This document shows positions 22,248-30,693 of a stretch of DNA of 34,049 nucleotides, one piece after another (within the stretch, counting starts at the first letter, position 1; each line of letters starts with the position of its first letter). The position numbers were made by a program, and so were the translations under genes. Below the pieces are notes generated by a model. That model saw only the letters and a program-made list of their open reading frames with translations, searched no databases and was not told where the DNA came from. This DNA comes from Corynebacterium meitnerae (lineage in GTDB: Bacteria; Actinomycetota; Actinomycetes; Mycobacteriales; Mycobacteriaceae), in contig NZ_JAKMUS010000021.1 of the NCBI RefSeq assembly GCF_027570075.1, forward strand, positions 1 to 34,049, in the 5' to 3' direction.

Positions 22248-22985
22248 GTGCGCTTGCCCAAACCAATCTTCAACAATCCGGACTTCACGCCGGAGCACCC
22301 CACGCCGGTGCTGTTTGTGCATGGGTTTCAGGGCAGAACCAGTGCTTTTAAGAGGCAGGCTCGTTATCTTGCCGCCCATGGCTACTGGGTGTGGGGCTTT
22401 GATTACGGGCGGATGCGCGTGCCGGGGCTGTATGGGACGGGGGACTTGGATGAGCTCGTCACCGAATTGGCCGGCAACGTGGAGAAAGTGCTCGCGGCGA
22501 CGGGAGCGAAGAAGGTAGACATCGTGGCGCATTCGCAGGGCGGCACGGTGACCAAGCTGTACATCGCGGCTGGCGGGCACGAGAAAGTGCGGCGGGTGGT
22601 CACGATGGGCTCGCCGTTCCATGGCACGGACTTGGATGGGCGGGCGAAGTTGATCTCACCGGTCATGAACAAGCAACAAGCCGTGGTCAACCGTCTTTTA
22701 GGGGAAAGTGCCACGCAGCACCTGGTGGGGTCGGAGTGGTTGTTGGCACGAGTGGTGCCGGATACGCACCCGGATGTGGTGTACACGTCGTTGTATTCGC
22801 GGCGGGATCATATTGTCACACCAAACAGCACGTCCATGCTGGAGTCCGTGGACGGTGCAGACGTGGTGAACATGGAGATTCCCGGCGCGCCGCTGCACCC
22901 GCTCATGCCGCGGGATCTGGAGATCGCGCGGCTGACTCGCTGGGGCCTGGAACGAAAGCCAGGTGAGACGACTCCGCCGTTCTAG
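22248..22985 (+). CDS. Lipase-like alpha/beta hydrolase
   Basis: A 245-residue alpha/beta hydrolase. PVLFVHGFQGRTSAF carries the oxyanion-hole HG motif. The nucleophile serine lies in AHSQGG (VDIVAHSQGGTVTKLYI). A GSPFHGTD segment follows, as in class 2 (LipA/EstA-type) triacylglycerol lipases. The acid residue and the His in PLHPLMPRD complete the expected triad. There is no signal peptide, so it would stay in the cytoplasm unless a longer start exists. I use GTG 22248 because of the leaderless promoter; GTG 22239 would add three residues. The stop overlaps the convergent VanW gene by 4 bp. Confidence 0.85.
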   Translation: MRLPKPIFNNPDFTPEHPTPVLFVHGFQGRTSAFKRQARYLAAHGYWVWGFDYGRMRVPGLYGTGDLDELVTELAGNVEKVLAATGAKKVDIVAHSQGGTVTKLYIAAGGHEKVRRVVTMGSPFHGTDLDGRAKLISPVMNKQQAVVNRLLGESATQHLVGSEWLLARVVPDTHPDVVYTSLYSRRDHIVTPNSTSMLESVDGADVVNMEIPGAPLHPLMPRDLEIARLTRWGLERKPGETTPPF

Positions 22986-24688
22986 CCGCAGCGGACGATC
23001 GGCTGGGGGTTGTACACGGTGGTTTGGGTTTCGCGGGAGATCTCATTGCCCGCCAGGTCGCGGACGATGCGCGTGTCCGAGGTGGTGAAGCCGGGGGCAC
23101 CGCCAGAGGGAACGCAGCCAGCACCGGAAACGGTCTGCGGGGACGGGGAGGTCGGGGCCCAGCGGCCACCGTTGATGGATTCAACGGTGCGGTCCTTCAC
23201 GCCCATCATGCGGACGGTGATGTGGCCGCCGCCGAATTCGGTGACGATCTTCACCGGGTGCGGGGTGTCATTCTTAAACACCAGGTCAATGGAGCCTTCA
23301 AACACCGTGGCTTCGCGCCCGGCCGGGTAGCGGGAGATGTAGTAGGAGTGCGGGGTGTGCGCGACGTCGGTCATGCCGGCGAAGTAGGCGGCGTTGTACA
23401 GCGTGGTGGCGAACTGGGAGATGCCACCACCAACGGCGTTGCCAGCGCGGCCGTTGATGATGATGCCGGAAGACACATACCCCTGCGCCTCACCGCGCGG
23501 GCCGGTGTAGCCGTTGAGGGAGAATGTCTGGCCGGGGCTGACCACGGCGCCGTTGACGGTGCGCGCCACGATCCCGATGTTGGTGCCGGAGGCGGCGGAA
23601 TAACCACCGGTGGTGAAGGAACCGACTTCCTCGTTGAAGGTCGCGTTGTTCGCCTGCTCGGTGGTGAAGGTGGCGGGCACGTCGCGGTATTCGGCGTCCC
23701 AGTCGCGGGGCTCCTCGCCAAGCACGCGGCGATCGAAGTCGCGCATGACGTTGTCCCAGGCAATCTCGTTGCCATCCGCGGACGGGGTCACGGCACCGGA
23801 GGCAGCGATCGTGGCATTCTGCATTTCCGTCACGGTGTCTTTGAGCTGTTCACCGAAGATTTCCTGCGCCTTGTCCGCGTGGACGTCCGGGACGATGGTC
23901 TTGTTCTCCGGCTCGTTGCGGAAGGTGACCACCTCACCCATGCGCGAGGGCTCAATAACAGCGTCGACCTTCTCCTCGCCCTGCCCGCCGTGCAGGGTCA
24001 GCGGCCCCTTGAGCGCAGCGGCAGCGGGGCCATCAACGGCCTGTTTGATCACCTCGGCGTCAATCGCGGGCGGGGTAAGCTTCGGCTCGACGGTCACGCC
24101 GTCCGGGTTGAGCCAGTTAAGCGTCATCGCGCGTTCGAGGTCATCGCGCATGACATGCTGGCCGTCGATAGGCTCCTCAACCTTGGCCTCACCGCCCTCG
24201 AGCGCCACAGCCCCATCCTGCGGGTCGCGCGCCAAACCTGCAGCTACACGGTCAATTTCAGGCTGCAGCTTGCCCGCATCGATCGTGGACGTGATCTCCA
24301 CCTCGTTCGTGCGGAAGAAACCAAGCAGGCGCGTGAGCGGGTTGAGGGATTCGACGCCGGCGGACTCCACCGTCGCTTGCCAGTCAGCGCCGAGACCAGC
24401 GTTTTCAGGGGTGAAGGTCTCCTCCATCTCGCCGGCACGCACAAGCACAGGACGCTTATCGACGTCCCCCAGCTCCCCCTCCAACAAACTCACCGCCGCA
24501 GCCGGCTTCATCGTCCCGATCTCCACACCACCGACGGTGGTGCCGCGGGGCACAGTACCGCGATTGAAGCCGAGATCCGCGAGGTACAGGCCAAGCAAGA
24601 TCACGAAAAGACCGACGAAGAACCCAGCAGCAATCTTGCCGCCACGGGAACCGCCAGCTTTCTTCGTGGACGCATGTTTGGGATTCAC
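22982..24688 (-). CDS. VanW family protein with peptidoglycan-binding-like domains
   Basis: A 568-residue envelope protein. One N-terminal membrane helix at residues 19-41 anchors it, with the rest outside the cell. Two PG_binding_4-like repeats span about residues 45-330 (VGGVEIGTMKPAAAVSLLEGEL and PSRMGEVVTFRNEPENKTI regions). The VanW domain lies around residues 345-500: ATFTTEQANNATFNEEVGSFTTGG, then VVSPGQTFSLNGYTGPRGEAQGY, then GGGISQFATTLYNAAYFAGM. Function in the family is unknown beyond a link to the cell wall. The start is a GTG at 24688; TAACCT (minus, 24701-24696) would give a leaderless mRNA. It is 21 bp from the lpqI stop, so the two may also be cotranscribed. Confidence 0.88.
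   Translation of the reverse strand: MNPKHASTKKAGGSRGGKIAAGFFVGLFVILLGLYLADLGFNRGTVPRGTTVGGVEIGTMKPAAAVSLLEGELGDVDKRPVLVRAGEMEETFTPENAGLGADWQATVESAGVESLNPLTRLLGFFRTNEVEITSTIDAGKLQPEIDRVAAGLARDPQDGAVALEGGEAKVEEPIDGQHVMRDDLERAMTLNWLNPDGVTVEPKLTPPAIDAEVIKQAVDGPAAAALKGPLTLHGGQGEEKVDAVIEPSRMGEVVTFRNEPENKTIVPDVHADKAQEIFGEQLKDTVTEMQNATIAASGAVTPSADGNEIAWDNVMRDFDRRVLGEEPRDWDAEYRDVPATFTTEQANNATFNEEVGSFTTGGYSAASGTNIGIVARTVNGAVVSPGQTFSLNGYTGPRGEAQGYVSSGIIINGRAGNAVGGGISQFATTLYNAAYFAGMTDVAHTPHSYYISRYPAGREATVFEGSIDLVFKNDTPHPVKIVTEFGGGHITVRMMGVKDRTVESINGGRWAPTSPSPQTVSGAGCVPSGGAPGFTTSDTRIVRDLAGNEISRETQTTVYNPQPIVRCG
24454..24464 (+). repeat. Dispersed word GCTTATCGACG, copy 6
   Basis: Inside the VanW-family gene. 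The gene's own strand reads it as V-D-K (GTC GAT AAG), as in copy 1. Confidence 0.8.
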
Positions 24689-24709
24689 CCGAACAAGGTT
24701 AGTTGAAGA

Positions 24710-25837
24710 TTAAAATTCTGTGTCAATAAACTGCTGCTGCACTCGGGTGGCGGCGGTGGTGATGCGCTCTTCGGGGATCTCGCCGTTGTGGACGGCGGCG
24801 ACCACACCGTCGATGGCTGCGGGGAGGTCTGCACCGGTTGACCACAGAGCCTGATCGGCGCCGGCGGCGATCGCGCGGCGGACGGCTTCCGGGGTGGACA
24901 TGTGGTCCGTGATCGCGCGCATGCCGGAAAGATCATCGGTAACAGCGACGCCGGTAAAGGGCGAACCGCCTGGGTAATTGCCGGTGCGAAGGAGCTCGTA
25001 GATGGCCGGGTTGAGGGACGCCGGCGTGTCATTCGGGCCTAGCCCAGGCACCGCCATGTGTCCCACCATGACAGACGCGGTGGGGAATTTCGGCAGGACA
25101 ACGGCATACGGCGCCAGGTCCAGGCCATTGAGTTCATCCACGTGTGGTGTCACCGCCAGGGTGTGGTGGGTGTCGCCGCTGGCGCGGCCGTGACCAGGGA
25201 AGTGCTTGTAGGTGGGCGCCACCTTGGCATCCACGAGTCCTTGGGAAAACTGTGTGGCCACTTCGCTGACACGTTCCGGGGAGGGGCCAAAGGCGCGGTC
25301 CCCAACAATGTTCAAGTCCGTGACGTCTAAGTCCAGCAGCGGCGCGTAGTCCACGTTGATGCCGTATTCGCGGAGGCGGGAGCCGATGTCGAAGGCGGTG
25401 GCCCGGATGACGTCGTTAGGCTGTTTCGCCAGGTCACGCGGACTGGGGAAGGACCCGAGAATCTGCGCGTGACGCTGCACGCGGCCACCTTCGAAATCGA
25501 TGGCAACGATGAAAGGGCGCTTGAATTCCGCCCGCAACGCATTGATGTTGCGGCCTTCTTCTGTAAGCAGGCGCGGGTCTGCCCAGCTGGGGATGATCAG
25601 GCCGCCCGCGCCTTGTTCGAGGGCTGCTCGGGCATCGTCGTAACTCGCAGCACCCACCACCATGAGTGACGCCACGCGCTCGCGGAGGTCCTCCGGCACG
25701 CGCTGCTGTGCAAGACTCACCGAGGTTTCGGTCACGGTGGTCATGGAGGTTTCGGGGGTGCCGGGGGACGTCGATAAGCATGCACTGAGCATGAACGCAG
25801 CAAACAGTGCCATGAAAGCGGTGATGGCTGCGCGCAT
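24710..25837 (-). CDS. lpqI: GH3 lipoprotein LpqI (NagZ-like N-acetylhexosaminidase)
   Basis: A 375-residue lipoprotein. The signal peptide ends with the lipobox LSAC at residues 17-20. The GH3 barrel has FIVAIDFEGGRVQR near residue 110. The bacterial NagZ signature KHFPGHGRASGDTHH near residue 220 carries the His/Asp acid-base dyad. The nucleophile Asp lies in GVAVTDDLSGM. Mycobacterial LpqI (Rv0237) removes N-acetylglucosamine from cell-wall muropeptides. The neighbourhood of DUF2613 and AftD is the same as in mycobacteria. It diverges from the DUF2613 gene. A -10 (TAGGAT, minus 25876-25871), an AAGGA ribosome site and a palindrome at the start of transcription suggest repressor control. 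Confidence 0.92.
   Translation of the reverse strand: MRAAITAFMALFAAFMLSACLSTSPGTPETSMTTVTETSVSLAQQRVPEDLRERVASLMVVGAASYDDARAALEQGAGGLIIPSWADPRLLTEEGRNINALRAEFKRPFIVAIDFEGGRVQRHAQILGSFPSPRDLAKQPNDVIRATAFDIGSRLREYGINVDYAPLLDLDVTDLNIVGDRAFGPSPERVSEVATQFSQGLVDAKVAPTYKHFPGHGRASGDTHHTLAVTPHVDELNGLDLAPYAVVLPKFPTASVMVGHMAVPGLGPNDTPASLNPAIYELLRTGNYPGGSPFTGVAVTDDLSGMRAITDHMSTPEAVRRAIAAGADQALWSTGADLPAAIDGVVAAVHNGEIPEERITTAATRVQQQFIDTEF
25769..25779 (-). repeat. Dispersed word GCTTATCGACG, copy 7
   Basis: Inside lpqI, overlapping the lipobox cysteine codon. It is read as C-L-S-T (TGC TTA TCG ACG) and so imposes TTA, a very rare leucine codon in high-GC actinobacteria. Confidence 0.8.
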
Positions 25838-25856
25838 GAGAGGTCCTTGGGGGTCG

Positions 25857-25871
25857 TGGAAAACGTTTCCA
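25857..25871. promoter_or_regulatory. Palindrome TGGAAAACGTTTCCA at the lpqI transcription start
   Basis: A near-perfect 15-bp inverted repeat covers the predicted lpqI start site (about 25864), just downstream of the -10 at 25876-25871. The CG-centred A/T arms resemble LacI-family operators. A repressor responding to an amino sugar is plausible but unproven. Confidence 0.5.
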
Positions 25872-25905
25872 TCCTAACCCTCTGCTGCTGGTAGGGTGTT
25901 TGACC

Positions 25906-26103
25906 ATGACAAACCGCACCGCATCGTGGCCGCGCCGCACGCTCGGCCCCGTTCTTGCCAGCGCCGTCACGGGCGTGGTGCTGGGCATCGTGGCGGTCGT
26001 GGGAATCGCGGGTTTCTCCGGGCAGAACCGTGTGCCCACCGGCAATGCTGTGCCCGCTGACCAGGCGGTTCTAGGTGGCCCGGAGTATGGCACGCGCCAG
26101 TAG
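25906..26103 (+). CDS. DUF2613 small membrane protein upstream of aftD
   Basis: A 65-residue protein with one membrane helix at about residues 11-34 (LGPVLASAVTGVVLGIVAVVGIAGF) and a short outside tail ending LGGPEYGTRQ. It matches the small DUF2613 proteins (Rv0236A in M. tuberculosis) that sit directly upstream of aftD. The function is unknown; association with AftD is suggested by the conserved gene pair. ATG at 25906 is chosen over TTG at 25900. TGGTAGGGT (extended -10, TAGGGT at 25892-25897) would start transcription only about 2 nt before the ATG. Its 3' end overlaps the start of aftD. Confidence 0.82.
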   Translation: MTNRTASWPRRTLGPVLASAVTGVVLGIVAVVGIAGFSGQNRVPTGNAVPADQAVLGGPEYGTRQ

Positions 26104-29089
26104 CGCGCACCTGTATACGTGGCTTGTTTTAGGGCTGCTGTCGTTCCTTCAAGCCCCTGGGCGCACGGCGGCAGACACCAAATTTGATGTGCTGGTGAAC
26201 CCGGCTGGCTTCCTGGCCGCGGCGGGGCATGCGTACACGGACACGTTCACGCTGGGGCAGATTCAGAACCAGGCGTATGGGTACCTCTTCCCGCACGGGC
26301 TGTTCTTCCTGCTCGCGGACCCGCTGCCGGACTGGATCGCGCAGCGGCTGTGGTGGACCGTGGTCATGGGGGTCGGGTTTTCGGGCGCCTACTTGGTGGC
26401 GCGCAAGCTCGGCTTCGCCTTGTGGCCGGCGTGGGTGGCGGGGCTGCTCTACGCGCTGAGTCCGCGGGTGCTCACCACGCTGACCGCGATTTCTTCGGAA
26501 GCCTGGCCTGTTGCTTTGGTGCCGTGGACGGCGCTGCCGCTCATCGGGGCAACGCGGCTGACCTGGCGTGATGTCGCCGCAGCCGTCGTGCCGATCGCGC
26601 TGATGGGTGCGGTGAATGCCACGGCGACGATGATGGCGTGCCTGCCGGCGTTTGTTCTGTTGTTGTGGCGCGGGGCGTGGAAGCACCTGGGCGGGTGGCT
26701 CGTTGGCACCGCGGCGGTGAGCGCCTGGTGGATCGGCCCCCTGCTGGTACTGGGCAAGTATTCGCCACCATTCACTGATTTCATCGAGTCCTCCTACGTG
26801 ACCACCCGGTGGCTCAACCTGGCGGAGATCCTCCGCGGCACAACCTCATGGGCCCCCTTCGTGGATACGGAGCGCACCGCCGGCTACCTCCTCGTCGCGG
26901 AACCGGTTTTCGTCCTGGCTACTGCCGTGATTGCTGCGGTCGCCATCGCCGGGTTGGCCGCGTGGCACTCCCCCTGGCGCGGCTATTTCGTGGTGTTGCT
27001 GTGCCTCGGTGTGGCACTCATGGGTGCGGCGCACGGGCCGTTTGGGCAGGCCTGGCTGGGCTTCCTCGACGGCCCCGGCGCGCCGTTCCGGAACCTGCAC
27101 AAACTTGACCCGCTGGTGCGCTTGCCGCTGGTCATGGGTGTGGCGGCGGTGCTCGCCCGCGTGAAGGTGCCACAAGCAGTGGCGGTGGGGCTGGCAGCGA
27201 TCATCGCGGTGGCGCCGGCTTGGTCCCTGCGCCTGGCGCCCACTGGGACGTGGAAGGAGGTTTCCCCGGACTGGCTGGCCGCGGCAGAGTACCTGAACAA
27301 CAACATGGGTGGGACGCGCACACTCGTCGTGCCGGAGGCGTCCTTTGCCCGGCAGACCTGGGGCTGGACGCGCGATGAGCCGATCCAGGCACTCACCCAC
27401 GTCCCCTTTGCCGTGCGTGATGCGGTGCCGCTGGTGAATCCGGAGGCCATCCGCGGCCTGGACGGGCAGGTCAGCGCCCTGTCGCCGGAGGCACTGCGCG
27501 CTATCGGGGTGGGCGCGGTGGTGGTGCGCAAGGACCTCGACCCGGAGCAGTACCCCGACACCACCGTGGATTTTGGGGAGCCGACGGTGAGGTACGGGGA
27601 CATCGATATCCATGTCCTCGACCCCACCCGCGGGATGATGATCGCCCCAGCCAACGCCATGACCACCGTGGGCGGCGGGGGCGAGATCCTGCCTCTGCTG
27701 GACAAGGAATTTGGCTACCAGCCGCGCATGCTCACTGACCAGGAACAGGCGGACATCATCACGGACACCCCCGCCCTGGTCAAGCGCAATTACGGCACGC
27801 TGCGCGGACCGGTCTCAGCCCATCTGCCGCCGGAGCCTGCCAGCCCACTGGAAGGCGGCAATGTGCGTAACAAGCAGGTGGATTATCCGTCTGTCGGCGA
27901 GCGCGTGGGCGTGCGGGAAACGGGTGGCACGGTGCGCGCGTCCAGCTCCGCGGCGGATGCGGGCAGCTTCGGCGGCGCCATCCCGGCGCAGTCGCTCACC
28001 GCCGCGGTCGACGGCCTGGAGGACACGTTCTGGCACCCCGCACCCGGTGATAGAGACCCGTGGCTCGAGGTCGCCGCACCAGGCCCCATCAGCATCACCG
28101 CCACCGACGACACCACACTCACTGTGACCAGCGCCGACGGCGAGGAAGAGCTGTCCCTCACAGCGAAAGAACCGGTCACTGTCACCGGCCCCGTCACCCT
28201 CTTCCCGCACGACCCCGTGGGCTTAAGCCTCGACGCATCCGTGCGCCGCATCGTCGAGGTCCCCGGCACCGGCGACACGTACTTCTTCCAGCGCCTTCTG
28301 CCCGAAACGGACGTGCTCCAGCGCGCCTTCACCACCGCCGCGGACTCCCAGTGGGAGCTCAGTGCACGCTCGCTTATCGACGGCACCCCCCATCCCCCCG
28401 GCCCCCTCACCCTTCCCGCTGGCCGCCACGAACTAGTCACCGATGCGGAGACCGTCACGCTCACCCGCGCGCCTGCCCCCACCGGCACGTGGGCCCCCTT
28501 CACCGGCACCGTCCATGCCAGCGATGAGGAGCAGATCATCCTGACCACCCGCGCCTTCAACGACGGCCTGCGTGGCACGATCGGCAACACCCCGCTCGAA
28601 CCCGTCACGGTGGATTCCGGCATGCAGGGCTTCCGTGTCCCGGCCGGCGTCCACGGCGAGTTCACCATGAGCTTCGCCGGTTCAGGCTTCTACCGCGCCA
28701 GCCTCCTTGGCGGTGGCGCACTCAGCTCCATCGCGCTGCTCTTCTGTGCTTTTGCTTCTCGGCGCCGCCCCCGTCCAACCGAAACCGCCCCCACCGAACT
28801 CCCCTACCTCACCACCGCCGTCACCCTCGTGGCCGCTGGTGTCTGCGCGGGCCCTCTCGGCCTTATTGCCTGGGCAGCAGGGATGGCCATCAAGCGTTTC
28901 ACACTCATCCCCACCTGGCTCCTCGGCGGGGGCTCGGCAGTGGTTATGGGGCTGTGGCTGGCCCGGGCACCGTGGCCGGCAGGGAATTATGCGGGTGATT
29001 CTCTCGCGATTGCGCTGGCCGGGTGCGTGGTGTTGGCCAGCCTCGCCGGATCCAGCGAGAAGCAGGCTTTTCCACTAGCTCGTAACTGA
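26087..29089 (+). CDS. aftD: Arabinofuranosyltransferase AftD (GT-C, DUF3367)
   Basis: A 1000-residue membrane glycosyltransferase. The first periplasmic loop after helix 1 holds the acidic GT-C motif (DTKFDVLVNPAGFL) that marks AftD/DUF3367 proteins. About ten helices run to residue 390. A large periplasmic part (about residues 400-870) is rich in beta strands, including a discoidin-like stretch (SLTAAVDGLEDTFWHPAPGDRDPWLEV), as expected for its carbohydrate-binding modules. Two or three C-terminal helices follow. AftD adds alpha-1,3 arabinofuranose branches to arabinogalactan and lipoarabinomannan. It is shorter than mycobacterial AftD (about 1400). GTG at 26075 is an alternative start. Its 3' end overlaps the tmaT-like gene by 146 bp. 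Confidence 0.92.
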   Translation: MARASSAHLYTWLVLGLLSFLQAPGRTAADTKFDVLVNPAGFLAAAGHAYTDTFTLGQIQNQAYGYLFPHGLFFLLADPLPDWIAQRLWWTVVMGVGFSGAYLVARKLGFALWPAWVAGLLYALSPRVLTTLTAISSEAWPVALVPWTALPLIGATRLTWRDVAAAVVPIALMGAVNATATMMACLPAFVLLLWRGAWKHLGGWLVGTAAVSAWWIGPLLVLGKYSPPFTDFIESSYVTTRWLNLAEILRGTTSWAPFVDTERTAGYLLVAEPVFVLATAVIAAVAIAGLAAWHSPWRGYFVVLLCLGVALMGAAHGPFGQAWLGFLDGPGAPFRNLHKLDPLVRLPLVMGVAAVLARVKVPQAVAVGLAAIIAVAPAWSLRLAPTGTWKEVSPDWLAAAEYLNNNMGGTRTLVVPEASFARQTWGWTRDEPIQALTHVPFAVRDAVPLVNPEAIRGLDGQVSALSPEALRAIGVGAVVVRKDLDPEQYPDTTVDFGEPTVRYGDIDIHVLDPTRGMMIAPANAMTTVGGGGEILPLLDKEFGYQPRMLTDQEQADIITDTPALVKRNYGTLRGPVSAHLPPEPASPLEGGNVRNKQVDYPSVGERVGVRETGGTVRASSSAADAGSFGGAIPAQSLTAAVDGLEDTFWHPAPGDRDPWLEVAAPGPISITATDDTTLTVTSADGEEELSLTAKEPVTVTGPVTLFPHDPVGLSLDASVRRIVEVPGTGDTYFFQRLLPETDVLQRAFTTAADSQWELSARSLIDGTPHPPGPLTLPAGRHELVTDAETVTLTRAPAPTGTWAPFTGTVHASDEEQIILTTRAFNDGLRGTIGNTPLEPVTVDSGMQGFRVPAGVHGEFTMSFAGSGFYRASLLGGGALSSIALLFCAFASRRRPRPTETAPTELPYLTTAVTLVAAGVCAGPLGLIAWAAGMAIKRFTLIPTWLLGGGSAVVMGLWLARAPWPAGNYAGDSLAIALAGCVVLASLAGSSEKQAFPLARN
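28372..28382 (+). repeat. Dispersed word GCTTATCGACG, copy 8
   Basis: Inside aftD, read as L-I-D (S-L-I-D-G). Confidence 0.8.
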
Positions 29090-30080
29090 CGTACGCCACC
29101 GCCACCGACACGGCCACAGTGAAGGCCAACACGAGGAGAAAATCCACCGGCCGCCCGGAGAACACGCGGACACCCAGCACCGGGAACGCAATATCCAGCA
29201 CCGCGACGTGCCACAGGAAGATGCCGTAGGACCACTTTCCCAGTGCGGTCATCCCAGAGCTAGACAGCACCCCCGTCTTCGCTGGCCACAGCGCAAACGG
29301 CACCAGGAAGCAAGCAGCAAACACCGCGCCCAACAGAATCCGCACGTTGAACTCAGCCGGACTCGGATGCACCAACCCGCGCGGTCCCACCCACTCACGG
29401 CTGGCCAGCCATGCCACCGCCAGACCAAGCAGCGGCCCGATCCACCGCAGGTTCCTCCCCTGCCGGACAAAGCGGTAGCGCTCCACCTCCGCGCACACCA
29501 AACCCACCGCGAACCACGGGACGTAGGAGGGCGGGGTGGTTTGGAGGTTGAGGGAAACGGGGGCGTCGATAAGCCAAGGCCACACCAGACTGCACACAAC
29601 CGCAACGATGAGTGCAACGATGCGACCGCGCGTGCGAAGGGCGAGGTAGGCGGGGAGAATGAGGTAAAACGCGACCTCAATGCACAGCGACCACATGTGG
29701 GTCAGCCCCGCGACGAGGCCGTCGGGCACGTAGACCTGCACGAGGAAAAGATTGGCCAGAATCTGGCGCAGCGAGATCCCGCTCAGCGCGGGCAGCGCCA
29801 CCATGACCACGCTCACGCACACGAGGTAACCAGGGGCGATGCGGGCGACGCGGCGCGCATAATAGCCCGGCCTCTGCGTCCCGCGCGCGAGCAAAAATGC
29901 GGACAGCGCGAAGAAGACCGCGACGAAGTAATCGAAGCGTTCCAAAAACGCGGAGCCGAGCGCCGTTTGAAAAGAAACATGCGTGACAACGATCCCGAGG
30001 GCCGCGACCGCCCGCAGGCCCTCGAGCTCCGGCAGGCGCGTGCTAGGGTTCGAGATACTCCCAGTGTAAAGGAGACCCAT
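28944..30080 (-). CDS. tmaT: Acyltransferase-3 family protein, TmaT type
   Basis: A 378-residue polytopic protein of the acyltransferase 3 family. PELEGLRAVAALGIVVTHVSF carries the family's conserved His, and a second motif LTHMWSLCIEVAFYLILP is also typical. About ten helices follow, ending in SYELVEKPASRW. Position between aftD and the DUF3068 gene matches M. tuberculosis Rv0228 and corynebacterial TmaT, which acetylates trehalose monomycolate so that MmpL transporters can export it. That specific role is inferred from synteny. The start at 30080 is uncertain. Its ATG shares three bases with the divergent lmcA-like start, and the frame stays open to 30242. The last 43 codons overlap aftD. 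Confidence 0.85.
   Translation of the reverse strand: MGLLYTGSISNPSTRLPELEGLRAVAALGIVVTHVSFQTALGSAFLERFDYFVAVFFALSAFLLARGTQRPGYYARRVARIAPGYLVCVSVVMVALPALSGISLRQILANLFLVQVYVPDGLVAGLTHMWSLCIEVAFYLILPAYLALRTRGRIVALIVAVVCSLVWPWLIDAPVSLNLQTTPPSYVPWFAVGLVCAEVERYRFVRQGRNLRWIGPLLGLAVAWLASREWVGPRGLVHPSPAEFNVRILLGAVFAACFLVPFALWPAKTGVLSSSGMTALGKWSYGIFLWHVAVLDIAFPVLGVRVFSGRPVDFLLVLAFTVAVSVAVAYVSYELVEKPASRWIRRGWPTPRTRPAQSRENHPHNSLPATVPGPATAP
29564..29574 (-). repeat. Dispersed word GCTTATCGACG, copy 9
   Basis: Inside the tmaT-like gene, read on its strand as L-I-D (W-L-I-D-A). Confidence 0.8.
30041..30074 (+). promoter_or_regulatory. Promoter and ribosome site of the lmcA-like gene
   Basis: TGCTAGGGT is an extended -10 with TAGGGT at 30044-30049, giving a start near 30056. 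AAAGGAG at 30068-30074 is a strong ribosome site before ATG 30079. All of it lies inside the first codons of the divergent tmaT-like gene. Confidence 0.6.
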
Positions 30081-30693
30081 GAAGCGACTGTGGTGGTGCC
30101 TGGCTGTATTTGTGCTCAGCGTGGCGCTCGGCAATTTTGTGGCACCCCCAGTGATCAGCTCCATGAAACCGCTGGCCAACGGCGAACATGTCGTGGAATG
30201 GAGCGACGGCACCCGCGAGGTCTTCACCGTCACCGGCCCCAAGAAAGACGCGATGGTGACCGTCGGCGATGAGCAGATGGAGATCTCCCGCTACTCCATG
30301 GACACCCCGCACGGGCTCGTATTTTTCTTCCCGTGGGAGCCGGAGCACCGCAGTTTTGCGTTTTACGACGTCTCCACCGGCACCACCGCACCCCTTGATT
30401 ACGTCGGACGCGTTGAGGTGGATGGGCTGAGCGCGCTGCGGTTCTCGGGTGAATTCGGCGAGGTGACACGCACTTTTGATGTGGAACGCCGCACCGGCGG
30501 CGTGGTAGCCGCCACGCGCACGGGCCCTGAGGGTGAGGTCACTCTAGCTGCCAGTACCCAGGATGCGTTGATCAGCGAGGCCGCCTCCCGCGCCCGCATC
30601 CTCTGGTGGCTGCAGTTCCTCGCGCTCGCGAGCCGTGTGATTGCTGTTCTGGCCGCTGCGACGGGGTTGATCCTTCTTGTCCGGCGGTCTTAG
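30079..30693 (+). CDS. lmcA: Short DUF3068 protein, LmcA type
   Basis: A 204-residue envelope protein with a membrane helix at each end: residues 4-24 and 178-202. The outside part contains landmarks of DUF3068: FAFYDVSTGTTAPLDYVGRVEVDGLSALRFSGEF, then TFDVERRTGGVVAA. Synteny is with Rv0227c and the corynebacterial NCgl2760 (LmcA), needed for lipomannan maturation and lipoarabinomannan synthesis. Mycobacterial members are about twice as long, so one half of the outside fold appears to be missing or shortened here. It has a clear promoter and ribosome site. The 3' end overlaps the next gene by 17 bp, so the two are cotranscribed. Confidence 0.78.
   Translation: MKRLWWCLAVFVLSVALGNFVAPPVISSMKPLANGEHVVEWSDGTREVFTVTGPKKDAMVTVGDEQMEISRYSMDTPHGLVFFFPWEPEHRSFAFYDVSTGTTAPLDYVGRVEVDGLSALRFSGEFGEVTRTFDVERRTGGVVAATRTGPEGEVTLAASTQDALISEAASRARILWWLQFLALASRVIAVLAAATGLILLVRRS

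Noticed and set aside
23024..24706. 560-codon plus-strand frame opposite the VanW gene
   Set aside because: The minus strand carries a full VanW domain protein with a membrane anchor; the antisense frame looks like a GC-driven shadow.
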